Shown here: positions 7,530 to 15,888 of the stretch, one piece after another
How positions within the stretch are numbered: position 1 is the stretch's first letter
Layout of the letters: each line of letters starts with the position of its first letter
Origin: Oscillospiraceae bacterium
Lineage (GTDB): Bacteria > Bacillota > Clostridia > Oscillospirales > Oscillospiraceae
DNA length: 64,000 nucleotides
Assembly: GCA_021770845.1 (NCBI GenBank)
Contig: JAETQF010000013.1
Coordinates: 1-64,000 of the forward strand
Direction: 5' to 3'
Notes under the pieces: model-generated
Told to the model about the DNA's origin: nothing
The model's input: only the letters and a program-made list of their open reading frames with translations
Database searches by the model: none
Translations under genes and position numbers: made by a program

Positions 7530-7937
7530 ATGAAAAAAGTGTTTGCGGCGGGGCTGGCGGCCCTGTGGCTGACCGTCCTGACCGGCTGTAGCCGAGGCGG
7601 CGATATCGAGGCCGACCTGGTGTTCGTCAACCAGTCGGACGCGGTGATCGTGGAGGTGGTGGTGGCGTTCCAGGATCAGAGCGGGGGAACCCGGAACGCC
7701 GACAGCTCCCCCCTGAAGCGGGGGGAATCCTTCGGCTTCGAGGCGGGGGAGTACCCGGTGACGGTGTATGTGTACGACAAGGCCGTGGGCGATGTGGCGG
7801 AAGGGGCGCTGGCCCAGCTCACCATCCGGGAGGCCCCGCCTGAGGGAGAGCGGTGGTACGTCGCCGCCCGGGACGGGACGAGGGGCCTGACCCTTCTCAC
7901 CAGCGATCATCTGCCGGATCCGGACGAGGCGGGCTGA
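7530..7937 (+). CDS. Predicted lipoprotein, unknown function
   Basis: 135-residue protein with signal [19 protein letters not shown], the lipobox LTGC placing the lipidated cysteine near residue 20. The mature part ([20 protein letters not shown], then [13 protein letters not shown]) reads as a small beta-sandwich, with two to three strands predicted from alternating hydrophobics. The family is not recognised. GGAGGAATTTGCG precedes ATG 7530. It sits 12 bp after the first lipoprotein gene and likely works with it at the cell surface. Confidence 0.75.
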   Translation: MKKVFAAGLAALWLTVLTGCSRGGDIEADLVFVNQSDAVIVEVVVAFQDQSGGTRNADSSPLKRGESFGFEAGEYPVTVYVYDKAVGDVAEGALAQLTIREAPPEGERWYVAARDGTRGLTLLTSDHLPDPDEAG

Positions 7938-7954
7938 GCCCGGGCGCGTTCGCC

Positions 7955-7983
7955 TTGCCTTTCCGGGAAAACTGTGCTATCAT
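7955..7983 (+). promoter_or_regulatory. Sigma-A promoter of the uridine phosphorylase gene
   Basis: TTGCCT at 7955-7960, 17-nt spacer, TATCAT at 7978-7983, 30 bases before the start codon. Confidence 0.75.
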
Positions 7984-8013
7984 AAAGGCAGTTTAAGGAA
8001 AAGAGGTGCGGCC

Positions 8014-8787
8014 ATGATCGCGTCGGAGCGTCAATTCCACATCAACTGCAAGGCCGGGGACGTGGGCCGGTACTGTATCCTCCCCGGGGATCCGGGGCGG
8101 TGCGAGAAGATCGCCCAATACTTTGACCACCCCGCCCACGTCACCACCAACCGGGAGTACGTCACCTATACCGGCACCCTCCTGGGGGAGAAGGTGAGCG
8201 TCACCTCCACCGGCATCGGCGGGCCCTCCGCCGCCATCGCCATGGAGGAGCTGGCCAACCTGGGGGCGGACACCTTCCTCCGGGTGGGCACCTGCGGCGG
8301 CATCAAGCTGGATGTGTCCAGCGGCGACATTGTGGTTGCCACCGGCGCGGTGCGCATGGAGGGTACCAGCCGGGAGTACGCCCCCATCGAGTTCCCCGCG
8401 GTGCCGGACTACGGGGTGCTCACCGCCCTGGTGGACGCGGCGAAAGCCTCTGGCCGCCGGTGGCACGCCGGGGTGGTGCAGTGCAAGGACTCCTTCTACG
8501 GCCAGCACTCCCCCCAGGTGATGCCGGTGTCCTACGAGCTGCAAAACAAGTGGGAGGCGTGGAAGCGGCTGGGCGTGCTGGCCTCCGAGATGGAGAGCGC
8601 GGCACTGTTCACCGTGGCCGCCCACCGGGGGGTGCGGTGCGGCTCCGCCTTCCACGTGATCTGGAACCAGGAGCGCAACGCCGCCGGCCTGGATCAGACC
8701 CGGGACGAGGACACGGACTCCGCCATCCGGGTGGGGATTGAGGCCGTCAAGCTGCTCATTGCCCGGGATCGGGAGAGCCAGAGCTGA
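8014..8787 (+). CDS. udp: Uridine / nucleoside phosphorylase
   Basis: Phosphorolyses uridine (or a related nucleoside) to the base and ribose-1-phosphate for salvage. Seen: [17 protein letters not shown] (phosphate-binding GDPxR motif) at about residues 23-39, [25 protein letters not shown], and the ribose-binding EMESAALF. 257 residues matches hexameric uridine phosphorylases of the PNP/UDP class I fold. It is monocistronic, with its own promoter and terminator. Exact base preference cannot be told from the sequence. It converges on the SirTM/macrodomain operon, which consumes NAD-derived ADP-ribose; I infer no direct link. Confidence 0.9.
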   Translation: MIASERQFHINCKAGDVGRYCILPGDPGRCEKIAQYFDHPAHVTTNREYVTYTGTLLGEKVSVTSTGIGGPSAAIAMEELANLGADTFLRVGTCGGIKLDVSSGDIVVATGAVRMEGTSREYAPIEFPAVPDYGVLTALVDAAKASGRRWHAGVVQCKDSFYGQHSPQVMPVSYELQNKWEAWKRLGVLASEMESAALFTVAAHRGVRCGSAFHVIWNQERNAAGLDQTRDEDTDSAIRVGIEAVKLLIARDRESQS

Positions 8788-8796
8788 CGAGCCAAC

Positions 8797-8838
8797 AGAC
8801 GCCCTGAGCAAGGCCACGGCCTTGCCCAGGGCGTCTTT
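8797..8838. terminator. Bidirectional terminator between udp and the SirTM gene
   Basis: AGACGCCCTG..CAAGGCC and GGCCTTG..CAGGGCGTCT form a long stem, followed by TTT on the plus strand. It serves two convergent genes. Confidence 0.75.
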
Positions 8839-8839
8839 G

Positions 8840-9709
8840 TCACTTCAGTCCGGCCAGCACTGACCCGATATCCCCGTCGATGCACAGGGATCGCTCCCGC
8901 AGCTCCCGGGGGACGGCGGCCTGCCCCCGGTTGACGCAGGCGTACACCGCCCTGGGGTTCCGGGCCGTCAGCCTCCAGAAGGGATATTTGATGATGCCCG
9001 GGGTGTTGCAGCCCACCCCCAGCTCCAGGAACACCACCCGCTGCCCCTCCAACCGCCGGAGGAAGTCCTGATACCGCTCCCGGGCCCGGTGCCAGCCCTC
9101 GTCCTCCACGAAGGTGTTGTCCGAGCGCAGATTCATGGTCATGGGCCTGCCGCAGACGGGGCAGCGGGGGATCAGCGCCGACGGGATCCTCATGTCCCGC
9201 TGCTCCGCCACCATACGGCGCACCGTCTCCTCGTTGTCGTAGGTGCGGGCATGGCAGGGCCGGGAGCACTGCCACAGCCCGTAGTCCCCCTGGGTATAGA
9301 ACAGCCGCTTCTTGTCAAAGCCCGCCAGCTGGAATTGGTGATCCACGTTGGTGGTGAGCACGAAATAGTCCCTGTCCGCCACCAGCTCCAGCAGATCCTC
9401 GTAGACCGGCCTGGGGGCCCGCTCATAGCGGTTCACCATGATGTGGCGGCTCCACCACGCCCAGTATTCCTCCAGCGTCTCAAAGGGGTAAAAGCCCCCG
9501 GAGTACATATCCTGGATGCCGTATTTTTTCTGAAAGTCGCCGAACTGCCGCTCAAACCGCGCCCCGTCGTAGGTGAGCCCCGCCGAGGCGGACAGGCCCG
9601 CCCCCGCGCCGATCACCACGGCGTCGGCCCCATCAAGCGCCTCCCGCAGCTCCTCCGTCCGGGGCCAGCAGGCGGCGGTAGATTCCCTCGTCAAGCTCCT
9701 TGTACACAT
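8840..9709 (-). CDS. Class M sirtuin (SirTM), protein ADP-ribosyltransferase-like
   Basis: Macrodomain-linked sirtuin. Seen: the NAD motif GAGAGLSASAGLTYDG, TTNVDHQFQLAGF (the Asn/Asp of the sirtuin active site), then YTQGDYGLWQC where classical sirtuins have the catalytic histidine. The Gln at that place is the hallmark of SirTM enzymes, which ADP-ribosylate a lipoylated GcvH-like protein in species studied. A zinc site is formed by CSRPC and CPVC. The 5' end overlaps the macrodomain gene by 77 bp if ATG 9707-9709 is used; a TTG 15 bases further in is another candidate, so the start is uncertain. The usual partners GcvH-L and LplA2 are not in this window. Confidence 0.88.
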   Translation of the reverse strand: MCTRSLTRESTAACWPRTEELREALDGADAVVIGAGAGLSASAGLTYDGARFERQFGDFQKKYGIQDMYSGGFYPFETLEEYWAWWSRHIMVNRYERAPRPVYEDLLELVADRDYFVLTTNVDHQFQLAGFDKKRLFYTQGDYGLWQCSRPCHARTYDNEETVRRMVAEQRDMRIPSALIPRCPVCGRPMTMNLRSDNTFVEDEGWHRARERYQDFLRRLEGQRVVFLELGVGCNTPGIIKYPFWRLTARNPRAVYACVNRGQAAVPRELRERSLCIDGDIGSVLAGLK

Positions 9710-10445
9710 TGAAGATCACCTTCCTGATGGATGTTTTTTGCCGGAGGAACTGCGTCACCGTCTCCACGGCGATCTCCGCGGCCTCCTGGTTGGGGAAGTG
9801 GAACTCCCCGGTGGAGATACAGCAGAAGGCCACGCTCTCCAGCCCGCGCAGCCCCGCCAGCTCCAGGCAGGCGCGGTAGCAGGAGGCCAGCTCCTCCCGA
9901 TCCCGGCGGGTGATTTCTTCCCGGACGATGGGGCCCACCGTGTGGAGCACGTACCGGGCGGGGAGGTTGTACCCCGGGGTCAGCTTGGCCCCGCCGGCGG
10001 GCTCCGGGCAGCCCTGGGCCTCCATGATCTGTCTGCACGCCTCCCGGAGCTGGAGGCCCGCCGCCGAGTGGATGGCGTTGTCGATGCACCCGTGGCAGGG
10101 GTGGAAACAGCCCAGCAGAGCGGAGTTGGCGGCGTTGACGATGGCGTCCGCCCTCAGCCGGGTGATGTCCCCCCTCCAGAGGGAGATCTGGGGATGGGGG
10201 CCGGCGGCGGGCAGGGCCGCCCCGTCCACCACCCCCCGCTCCTCCCGCTCGGCGGACAGCAGCTCGTCCTGGGCGGCGAGAAACTCCCGGCTCAGCGGCA
10301 TGGGGGGCCGGACGTTCATCAGGCTGCGCAGCAGCCGTCGCTGGCTGGTTTCGTCCGGCGGGAATTTCCGGGCCTGGGCCCGGTATGCGGGCAGCTCCGC
10401 CAGCAGCATGGCGTTGAGCCGCCGGATCTGTTCGATGCGCTCCAT
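9633..10445 (-). CDS. SirTM-linked macrodomain protein (probable ADP-ribosyl hydrolase)
   Basis: 270-residue protein with an N-terminal helical part (about residues 1-75) and a macrodomain. Seen: GDITRLRADAIVNAANSALLGC (ADP-ribose pocket), FHPCHGCIDNAIHSAAG with the His/Cys cluster typical of zinc-containing macrodomains found with SirTM, and the second loop CCISTGEFHFPNQEAA. By family knowledge it removes the ADP-ribose that the neighbouring SirTM adds. ATG at 10443-10445 is used, with GGGGAG upstream and a promoter at 10473-10501. It is the first gene of a two-gene operon and overlaps the SirTM start. Confidence 0.9.
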   Translation of the reverse strand: MERIEQIRRLNAMLLAELPAYRAQARKFPPDETSQRRLLRSLMNVRPPMPLSREFLAAQDELLSAEREERGVVDGAALPAAGPHPQISLWRGDITRLRADAIVNAANSALLGCFHPCHGCIDNAIHSAAGLQLREACRQIMEAQGCPEPAGGAKLTPGYNLPARYVLHTVGPIVREEITRRDREELASCYRACLELAGLRGLESVAFCCISTGEFHFPNQEAAEIAVETVTQFLRQKTSIRKVIFNVYKELDEGIYRRLLAPDGGAAGGA

Positions 10446-10472
10446 CAAGGCCACTCCCCTTTCACAGCCCCT

Positions 10473-10501
10473 ATGATAGCAAAGCCTTGCCGCCCTGTAA
10501 A
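10473..10501 (-). promoter_or_regulatory. Promoter of the macrodomain/SirTM operon
   Basis: On the minus strand TTTACA (10496-10501), 17-nt spacer, TATCAT (10473-10478). It lies back to back with the hxlR-type gene promoter, 55 bp away. Confidence 0.8.
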
Positions 10502-10555
10502 GTACGCACAAGGTTGTGGCATAGGCACCGGGCGGTAACCGTCCGCCCCGCCGCC

Positions 10556-10584
10556 TTGACCTGGGCGGAAAGATGGAGTACAAT
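10556..10584 (+). promoter_or_regulatory. Promoter of the HxlR-family regulator gene
   Basis: TTGACC at 10556-10561, 17-nt spacer, TACAAT at 10579-10584, and AAAGGAGG directly after. Confidence 0.8.
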
Positions 10585-10606
10585 GAAGCAAAAGGAGGCT
10601 GCCGCC

Positions 10607-10954
10607 ATGGAGACAAAGACCCTGCCCGCCTGCCCGGTGGAGACTACGCTGACCCTCATCAGCGACAAGTGGAAGGTGCTCATACTCCGTGATCTGCTGA
10701 CGGGCACCAAGCGGTTCGGGGAGCTGAAAAAATCCATCGGCGGCGTGAGCCAGAAGGTGCTCACCGCCCAGCTCCGGCAGATGGAGGACAGCGGGCTGCT
10801 GACCCGGACGGTGTACCCGGAGGTGCCCCCCAGGGTGGAGTACGCCCTGACGGAGCTGGGGCTCAGCCTGAAGCCCGTGCTGGACGCCATGCAGATCTGG
10901 GGGGAGCGGTACAAGGAGACAGCGGGCGGACGAACCGGCCGCGGAACGGCATAA
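10607..10954 (+). CDS. HxlR-family winged-helix regulator
   Basis: 115-residue transcription factor. Seen: CPVETTLTLISDKWKVLILRDLLTGTKRFGELKKSIGGVSQKVL (given here as the family core, residues about 9-52 read in order), LRQMEDSGLLTRTVY and the wing PPRVEYALTELGLSL. The N-terminal cysteine followed by a tryptophan-containing helix is the HxlR pattern, in which Cys can sense electrophiles or oxidants. It is transcribed divergently from the macrodomain/SirTM operon with a 161-bp shared region, so it is the most likely regulator of that operon. ATG 10607 has AAAGGAGG 9 bases upstream. Confidence 0.9.
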   Translation: METKTLPACPVETTLTLISDKWKVLILRDLLTGTKRFGELKKSIGGVSQKVLTAQLRQMEDSGLLTRTVYPEVPPRVEYALTELGLSLKPVLDAMQIWGERYKETAGGRTGRGTA

Positions 10955-10958
10955 AATC

Positions 10959-10993
10959 ACCCCGGGCGGAGCCGCGGCTCCGCCCGGGGTTTG
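10959..10993. terminator. Bidirectional terminator
   Basis: ACCCCGGGCGGAGCC and GGCTCCGCCCGGGGT pair almost perfectly around a GC loop, followed by TTTG. It separates the convergent HxlR and FG-GAP genes. Confidence 0.85.
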
Positions 10994-11012
10994 TTCTGAG
11001 GGAAAGCGGGCG

Positions 11013-13205
11013 TTACTTCGTGCTGATGGTGGCCGTCCTGGTCTCTCCGATCCAGCCCACCGTGAAGGTGCCCATGGCCTCGGCCAGGTCACGCAGCCGG
11101 TAGTAGCTGGTGTCGCCGCCGTTGGCGTCGGTGATCATGAAGTACCGGATCCCCTTCTGCACCCCGTTCACCAGCACCGGAGCGGTGCCCATGCGGTAGG
11201 GCTGGGGGCCCACAAAGCGCAGCTGGCACTCCACGGCGTTGTTGTGGTTGGGATAGGGGGCGTACCGCTTGCCGGTGACCAGATTGATGGATCCGTTCCA
11301 GGACACGTCGAAGATCCCCTTCTGATCCCACAGCGCGTCAGTCATGAACCAGGCCAGATCCCGCACCGCCACATAGTTCTCACCGTTGAGCATATAGGTA
11401 TAGAGGGTGAAGGCCCTGGACTCGTCGCCGTTCACCACCACCCGCTGCACGTTGGGGTTGACCCGCTGGGGCTCCTGGGTGGCCTGGCCGGGGTTCACGT
11501 CGTAGGCGCACACGCCGTAGTGCAGGGTGTTCACCAGGATCTCCGGCCTGCCATCGCCGTCGATATCGGTCACGGTGGGGGCGGCATAGGAGCCGTTGTC
11601 CGTCTTGACCGCGTCGTACTCATAGATGGAGGGGTGAAGCTTGTGCTTGGTGATCAGCTTGCCGCTGCCGTCCAGCACGTAGAGGGAGCCGTCCACCCCG
11701 GTTCTGGTGCCGGCGGCGTTGGAAGTCCAGGAGGCAAAGACGACCTCCTTCTTCCCGTCGCCGTTGAGGTCGGCGGCCACCGGCTCGCCGGCGATCTCGT
11801 ACACGGAGCCGTTGGTGCCGGGCAGGACGTAGGGCCAGCCCTCCAGCTCCCGGCTGCTGTCCCGCAGGGAGTAGCAGTGGATCTTGCCGTCGAAGGAGTT
11901 AAACAGGATCTCGTTCACCCCGTCGCCGTTGACGTCGGCCACCAGGGGCGCCAGCTGCACGCCGCCGCTGACGCTGTTGGCGTTCTGGTTCAGGGGGGCG
12001 CCCAGGCCGGGGTTGGTCAGGTTGGTGGGGATAGTCTCCCAGCCGCTGAACCGGGTGTGATCCTGGTTCAGGATGTACACGGTGGCGTACTTGGTGTCCC
12101 GGACGGTGAAGGGATTCCGGCTGCCGGGGTTCTGGAAATAGACGGTGCGATCCGCCATCAGGGCGGACACCACCACCTCGGACTTGCCGTCCCCGTCCAC
12201 GTCCACATAGCGGGCGATGGAGGCGGTCATGGAGGGGCCATAGGTGCCCGCGCGGCCCTTCTGGGCCAGGGACTCCCAATCCAGGCCGATGCCCCAGCCG
12301 CCGTTGTCCCGCTTCAGCTCGCGGCTGTAGTCCTCATAGAGGCCCACGGCGCCCCAGGGGATCCGCCCGCCAAAGCTGAACTGATCCTGCTGGCTGCTCT
12401 GGAAGCTGCCGCCGGCCATCACGGGGGTGCCGTCGCCGTTGAAGGCGTTGACGAAGAAGTTGTCGGTGGGCATGATGATCTCGGGCAGGCCGTCGCCGTC
12501 CAGGTCGCCGGTGGCGATGCCGTTGGCGTAGATGCCGTCCATATAGGAGTAGGGCAGGGCCCCGCCCACCTCCGCCTTGGGCCAGCCGGGCTTCAGATTG
12601 CCGTCACAGCCGTAGACGTACAGGCTGACGGAGTGGGCCACGCCCAGGCCGGCGATGATCTCCTGCCTGCCGTCGCCGTCCACGTCGGCCGCCGCCAGCG
12701 CCCAGACGGCGCCGCCGGTGCTCTTGGGCCAGCCGGACAGGAAGTAGCCCTGATTGTTCAGCACGGAGATGGTGCCGTTGGCGTAGGCCACGGCGATCTC
12801 CAGCTTGCCGTCGCCGTCCAGATCCTTGACGATGGGGGTGGTGTACACCTTGCCGTCCGCCGCGTTCCCGCCCTTGTCATAGCGGGCGTAGGGGGTGGAG
12901 CGATCCCGGCCGGCGTTGACCTGCCACTTCACCTTGCCGGTGGCGGCGTCCGCCACGGTGAGGGAGTAGGCGGCGGTGACCACCTCCAGCTTGCCGTCGC
13001 CGTCCAGATCCACCACCACGGGGGCGGCGTAGTAGGACTCCTCTACGTACTCGATGCCGGAGTGGGCCTCAAGCACCTGCTGGCCGCCCACCAGGGTGTA
13101 CTTTTCCTTCAGCCCGATCACCGAGGGCTCCGCGGCGTAGGCCGCGGGGACGGCCAGCGAACAGAACAGCGCCAGGGACAACACAAGGGACAGAGCTTTC
13201 TTCAT
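11013..13205 (-). CDS. Secreted FG-GAP/VCBS repeat protein with C-terminal stalk-like domain
   Basis: 730-residue exported protein. Seen: a signal peptide (KKALSLVLSLALFCSLAVPA, likely cut after AYA), then at least eight calcium-binding FG-GAP/VCBS-type blades with motifs such as DLDGDGKLEVV, DVDGDGRQEII, DLDGDGLPEII, DVDGDGKSEVV, DVNGDGVNEIL, DLNGDGKKEVV and DIDGDGRPEIL spread over residues 50-590, suggesting a beta propeller. The last 140 residues (YMLNGENYVAVRDLAWFM and YYRLRDLAEAMGT) look like the two halves of a copper-amine-oxidase-N-like domain common on Clostridia surface proteins. No catalytic motif or LPXTG anchor is visible. A cell-surface binding or scaffold role is inferred. Start ATG 13203-13205 has AAAGGTG upstream. 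Confidence 0.88.
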   Translation of the reverse strand: MKKALSLVLSLALFCSLAVPAAYAAEPSVIGLKEKYTLVGGQQVLEAHSGIEYVEESYYAAPVVVDLDGDGKLEVVTAAYSLTVADAATGKVKWQVNAGRDRSTPYARYDKGGNAADGKVYTTPIVKDLDGDGKLEIAVAYANGTISVLNNQGYFLSGWPKSTGGAVWALAAADVDGDGRQEIIAGLGVAHSVSLYVYGCDGNLKPGWPKAEVGGALPYSYMDGIYANGIATGDLDGDGLPEIIMPTDNFFVNAFNGDGTPVMAGGSFQSSQQDQFSFGGRIPWGAVGLYEDYSRELKRDNGGWGIGLDWESLAQKGRAGTYGPSMTASIARYVDVDGDGKSEVVVSALMADRTVYFQNPGSRNPFTVRDTKYATVYILNQDHTRFSGWETIPTNLTNPGLGAPLNQNANSVSGGVQLAPLVADVNGDGVNEILFNSFDGKIHCYSLRDSSRELEGWPYVLPGTNGSVYEIAGEPVAADLNGDGKKEVVFASWTSNAAGTRTGVDGSLYVLDGSGKLITKHKLHPSIYEYDAVKTDNGSYAAPTVTDIDGDGRPEILVNTLHYGVCAYDVNPGQATQEPQRVNPNVQRVVVNGDESRAFTLYTYMLNGENYVAVRDLAWFMTDALWDQKGIFDVSWNGSINLVTGKRYAPYPNHNNAVECQLRFVGPQPYRMGTAPVLVNGVQKGIRYFMITDANGGDTSYYRLRDLAEAMGTFTVGWIGETRTATISTK

Positions 13206-13338
13206 CTGATACACACCTTTCTCAAATGACCTTCCGGGCCATGCCCGCGGACAGAAGGCGGGCACAGGCGGAAAACAGCCGCCCATCTTTTGAGCAGATT
13301 GGAGCTTTCTCAAAAAACGAGGGCGATATCTACAGCAA

Positions 13339-13367
13339 AGTATAGCATCTCCCACAAACGCTGTCAA
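13339..13367 (-). promoter_or_regulatory. Promoter of the FG-GAP protein gene
   Basis: On the minus strand TTGACA (13362-13367), 17-nt spacer, TATACT (13339-13344): near consensus. The leader is about 125 nt and contains no obvious hairpin. Confidence 0.85.
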
Positions 13368-13400
13368 GGGAGAGCGCCGGGGCGGTTTTGCCTCCGCGGC

Positions 13401-13429
13401 TTGACTTTTCGCCTGCAAGAGGGTATGCT
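13401..13429 (+). promoter_or_regulatory. Promoter of the Crp/Fnr regulator gene
   Basis: TTGACT at 13401-13406, 17-nt spacer, TATGCT at 13424-13429. It is divergent from the FG-GAP promoter, with 33 bp between the two -35 boxes. Confidence 0.85.
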
Positions 13430-13496
13430 GTTGCCGGGAAGAAAGGGCGGATCGGAGCATGGAACTCAGAAAAAAAGGGGGCGGAGGCCGGTGAAT

Positions 13497-14150
13497 ATGC
13501 GGGACTGGTTTCCCATCTGGGATCAGCTGACGGACGCCCAGCAGGGCCGCATTCTGGACAGCCTGATCCCCCGCCGGATCCAGGCGGGCACGGTGATCCA
13601 CAACGGCAGCGCGGACTGCGCGGGGCTGCTGCTGGTGGAGTCCGGCCGGCTCCGGGCCTATATCCTGTCGGACGGGGGCCGGGAGATCACCATCTACCGG
13701 CTGTTTGACCGGGACATCTGCCTGTTTTCCGCCTCCTGTATGCTGCGCAGCATCCAGTTCGACGTCACCATCCAGGCGGAAAAGGACACGGATCTCAGGG
13801 TGATCCCCACGGAGGTCTACCAGCAGATCATGGCGGAGTCCGCCCCCCTGTCCAACTACACCAACGAGATCATGGCCGCCCGGTTCTCCGAGGTCATGTG
13901 GCTGCTGGAGCAGGTCATGTGGAACAGCATGGATCGGCGGGTGGCCGGCTTCCTGCTGGAGGAGTCCGCCATCCAGGGCGGCCCGAAGCTGGCCATCACC
14001 CACGAGGCCATCGCCAACCACCTGGGCACCCACCGGGAGGTGGTGACCCGGATGCTGCGCTACCTCCAGGGCGAGGGGATGGTCAGGCTGTCCCGGGGGA
14101 CGGTGGAGCTGCTGGACGCCAAAAAGCTGCGGGCCCTGGGCCAGGCGTAA
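13497..14150 (+). CDS. Crp/Fnr-family transcriptional regulator
   Basis: 217-residue regulator with a cyclic-nucleotide-binding-like domain (about residues 20-130; ADCAGLLLVESGRLRAYI and EITIYRLFDRDICLFSASC) and a C-terminal winged helix (about 150-215; ITHEAIANHLGTHREVVTRM is the recognition region). No N-terminal Cys cluster of the Fnr iron-sulfur type is present, and the pocket lacks a clear cAMP signature, so the effector is unknown; the cysteines in DICLFSASC may matter for redox sensing. ATG 13497 is preferred over GTG 13491, because GGAGG is 9 bases from the ATG but only 3 from the GTG. It converges on the thiol-redox operon, whose promoter carries a Crp-type palindrome. Confidence 0.9.
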   Translation: MRDWFPIWDQLTDAQQGRILDSLIPRRIQAGTVIHNGSADCAGLLLVESGRLRAYILSDGGREITIYRLFDRDICLFSASCMLRSIQFDVTIQAEKDTDLRVIPTEVYQQIMAESAPLSNYTNEIMAARFSEVMWLLEQVMWNSMDRRVAGFLLEESAIQGGPKLAITHEAIANHLGTHREVVTRMLRYLQGEGMVRLSRGTVELLDAKKLRALGQA

Positions 14151-14151
14151 G

Positions 14152-14193
14152 AAACCCCCTCCCCGCTTCCAACCGGAGGCGGGGAGGGGGTTT
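14152..14193. terminator. Bidirectional terminator
   Basis: AAACCCCCTCCCCGC and GCGGGGAGGGGGTTT pair perfectly over 15 bp around a 12-nt loop, between the convergent Crp/Fnr and CoA-disulfide-reductase genes. Confidence 0.92.
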
Positions 14194-14195
14194 GC

Positions 14196-15887
14196 TCATC
14201 GATCCATCCCGCAGGCCGTGGCCGATTCAATGAGGCGGCGGTCGTTTGCCACCGCGTCGTAGAACCGGAAGCCGCCGGAGAAGTTGCGGCACTCAAAGCC
14301 GCGCTCCGCCAGAATCCGGCAGGCGATGTAGCTGCGCAGGCCGCTCTGGCAGATCACGTACACCGGCTTGCCGGCTTCCAGCTCGCCCAGCCGATCCCGC
14401 AGCTCATCCACCGGGATATTGCGGAAGCCCTCCACCCGGCCCTGGGCGTACTCCTGGGGGGTGCGCACGTCCAGCAGGGTCACGCTGCCGTCCCGGGGCA
14501 GGGCGGCCAGCTCCTCCAGGTGGAACTGCCTGACAAGGCCCCGGGCCAGATTGTCCACCAGGAAGCCCGCCATGTTCACCGGATCCTTGGCAGAGGAGTA
14601 GGGCGGCGCGTAGGCCAGATCCAGATCCTTGAGCTGGAGGGCGGTCAGCCCGGCCCGCAGGGCGGTGGCCAGCACGTCGATCCGCTTGTCCACCCCCTCG
14701 TAGCCCACGATCTGGGCCCCCAGCAGGCGGTAGGTGCCCTTCTCAAAGACGACCTTCATGGTCATCACCTTGCCGCCGGGGTAGTAGCCCGCGTGGCTCA
14801 TGGGGGAGAGCACCACCGTGTCCACGTCCAGCCCCGCCCGCCTGGCGGCGGCCTCATTGAGGCCGGTGGCCGCCCCGGTCATGTCGAACACCTTGATCAC
14901 CGAGCTGCCCTGGCTGCCGGAATACCGGCTGTCCCCGCCGCAGATGTTGTCCGCGGCGATGCGGCCCTGCTTGTTGGCGGGGCCCGCCAGGGCGATGAGC
15001 GTATCCTGCCCGGTGACCCCGTGCTTCACCTGCACCGCGTCCCCCACGGCGTAGATGTCCGGCAGGGAGGTCTCCATCCGGTCGTTGACCACGATGCTGC
15101 CCCGCAGGCCCAGCTCCAGCCCCGCCTCCTTGGCCAGGGCGGTGTCCGGGGTGACGCCGATGGCCAGCGCCACCAGGTCGGTGTGGAGGGACGAGCCGTC
15201 TTTCAGTTGCACGTCCACGCCGCCCTCCCGCTCCTCAAAGCCTGCCACAGCCCGGCCCAGGGCCAGCTTCACCCCGTGCCTGCGGGCCTCGTTGTGGAGA
15301 AAGGCCGCCATATCCGGGTCGAAGGGGCTCATGAGCTGGTTGAGCTGCTCCACAATGGTGACCTCCAGCCCCAGCTCCCGCAGGTTCTCCGCCAGCTCCA
15401 GGCCGATGAAGCCGCCGCCCACCAGCACCGCGGATTTGGGGCGGTTGACGTCGAGATACGCCTTGAGGCGGAAGGTGTCCTCCACCGTCCGCAGGGTGAA
15501 GATCCGCTCCAGATCGATGCCGGGGATGGGGGGCCGGGTGGGCTTGGCCCCGGGGGAGAGGATCAGCTTGTCGTAGCTCTCCTCAAACTCCGCCCCGGTC
15601 TCCAGGTTTTTGACGGACACCGTCTTGCGCTCCGGATGGATGGCCGTCACCTCATGGCGTACCTTCATCTCCACCCGGAAGCGGGCGTAGAAGCTCTCCG
15701 GGGTCTGGAGGGTCAGCTCCTCGGGATCCTCAATGGCCCCGCCGATATAGTAGGGCAGGCCGCAGTTGGCGTAGGAGATGTAGCCCGACCGCTCGAACAC
15801 CACGATCTCCGCCCCTTCGTCCAGCCGGCGCAGCCTTGCCGCCGCCGTGGCGCCCCCCGCCACGCCGCCGATGATCACAACCTTCAT
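14196..15887 (-). CDS. CoA-disulfide-reductase-like flavoenzyme with C-terminal rhodanese domain
   Basis: 563-residue FAD/NAD(P)H enzyme. Seen: FAD motif VVIIGGVAGGATAAARLRR at the N-terminus, the single redox cysteine in SYANCGLPYYIGG near residue 43 (CoA disulfide reductase / NADH oxidase pattern rather than a CxxxxC pair), the NAD motif SAVLVGGGFIGLELAENL, the second FAD motif PDIYAVGDAVQ, and a fused rhodanese domain with active-site loop VICQSGLRSY near the end. Such fusions reduce CoA disulfides, persulfides or polysulfides. It is the last gene of thioredoxin-rhodanese-this enzyme, 1 bp after the rhodanese gene. Exact substrate is not decidable here. Confidence 0.88.
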   Translation of the reverse strand: MKVVIIGGVAGGATAAARLRRLDEGAEIVVFERSGYISYANCGLPYYIGGAIEDPEELTLQTPESFYARFRVEMKVRHEVTAIHPERKTVSVKNLETGAEFEESYDKLILSPGAKPTRPPIPGIDLERIFTLRTVEDTFRLKAYLDVNRPKSAVLVGGGFIGLELAENLRELGLEVTIVEQLNQLMSPFDPDMAAFLHNEARRHGVKLALGRAVAGFEEREGGVDVQLKDGSSLHTDLVALAIGVTPDTALAKEAGLELGLRGSIVVNDRMETSLPDIYAVGDAVQVKHGVTGQDTLIALAGPANKQGRIAADNICGGDSRYSGSQGSSVIKVFDMTGAATGLNEAAARRAGLDVDTVVLSPMSHAGYYPGGKVMTMKVVFEKGTYRLLGAQIVGYEGVDKRIDVLATALRAGLTALQLKDLDLAYAPPYSSAKDPVNMAGFLVDNLARGLVRQFHLEELAALPRDGSVTLLDVRTPQEYAQGRVEGFRNIPVDELRDRLGELEAGKPVYVICQSGLRSYIACRILAERGFECRNFSGGFRFYDAVANDRRLIESATACGMDR

Positions 15888-15888
15888 G

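Noticed and set aside
5064-7910. Long minus-strand frame opposite the CPBP, DUF2975 and lipoprotein genes
   Set aside because: It runs through terminators and promoters of several genes and is rich in Gly, Pro, His and Arg as expected of an antisense frame.
4411-10445. Anti-phage defence island (two sirtuins, CPBP/Abi protease, macrodomain)
   Set aside because: CPBP and sirtuin names occur in defence systems, but these genes are separate transcriptional units with housekeeping-type partners and no Thoeris, DSR or nuclease genes; the evidence is too thin.
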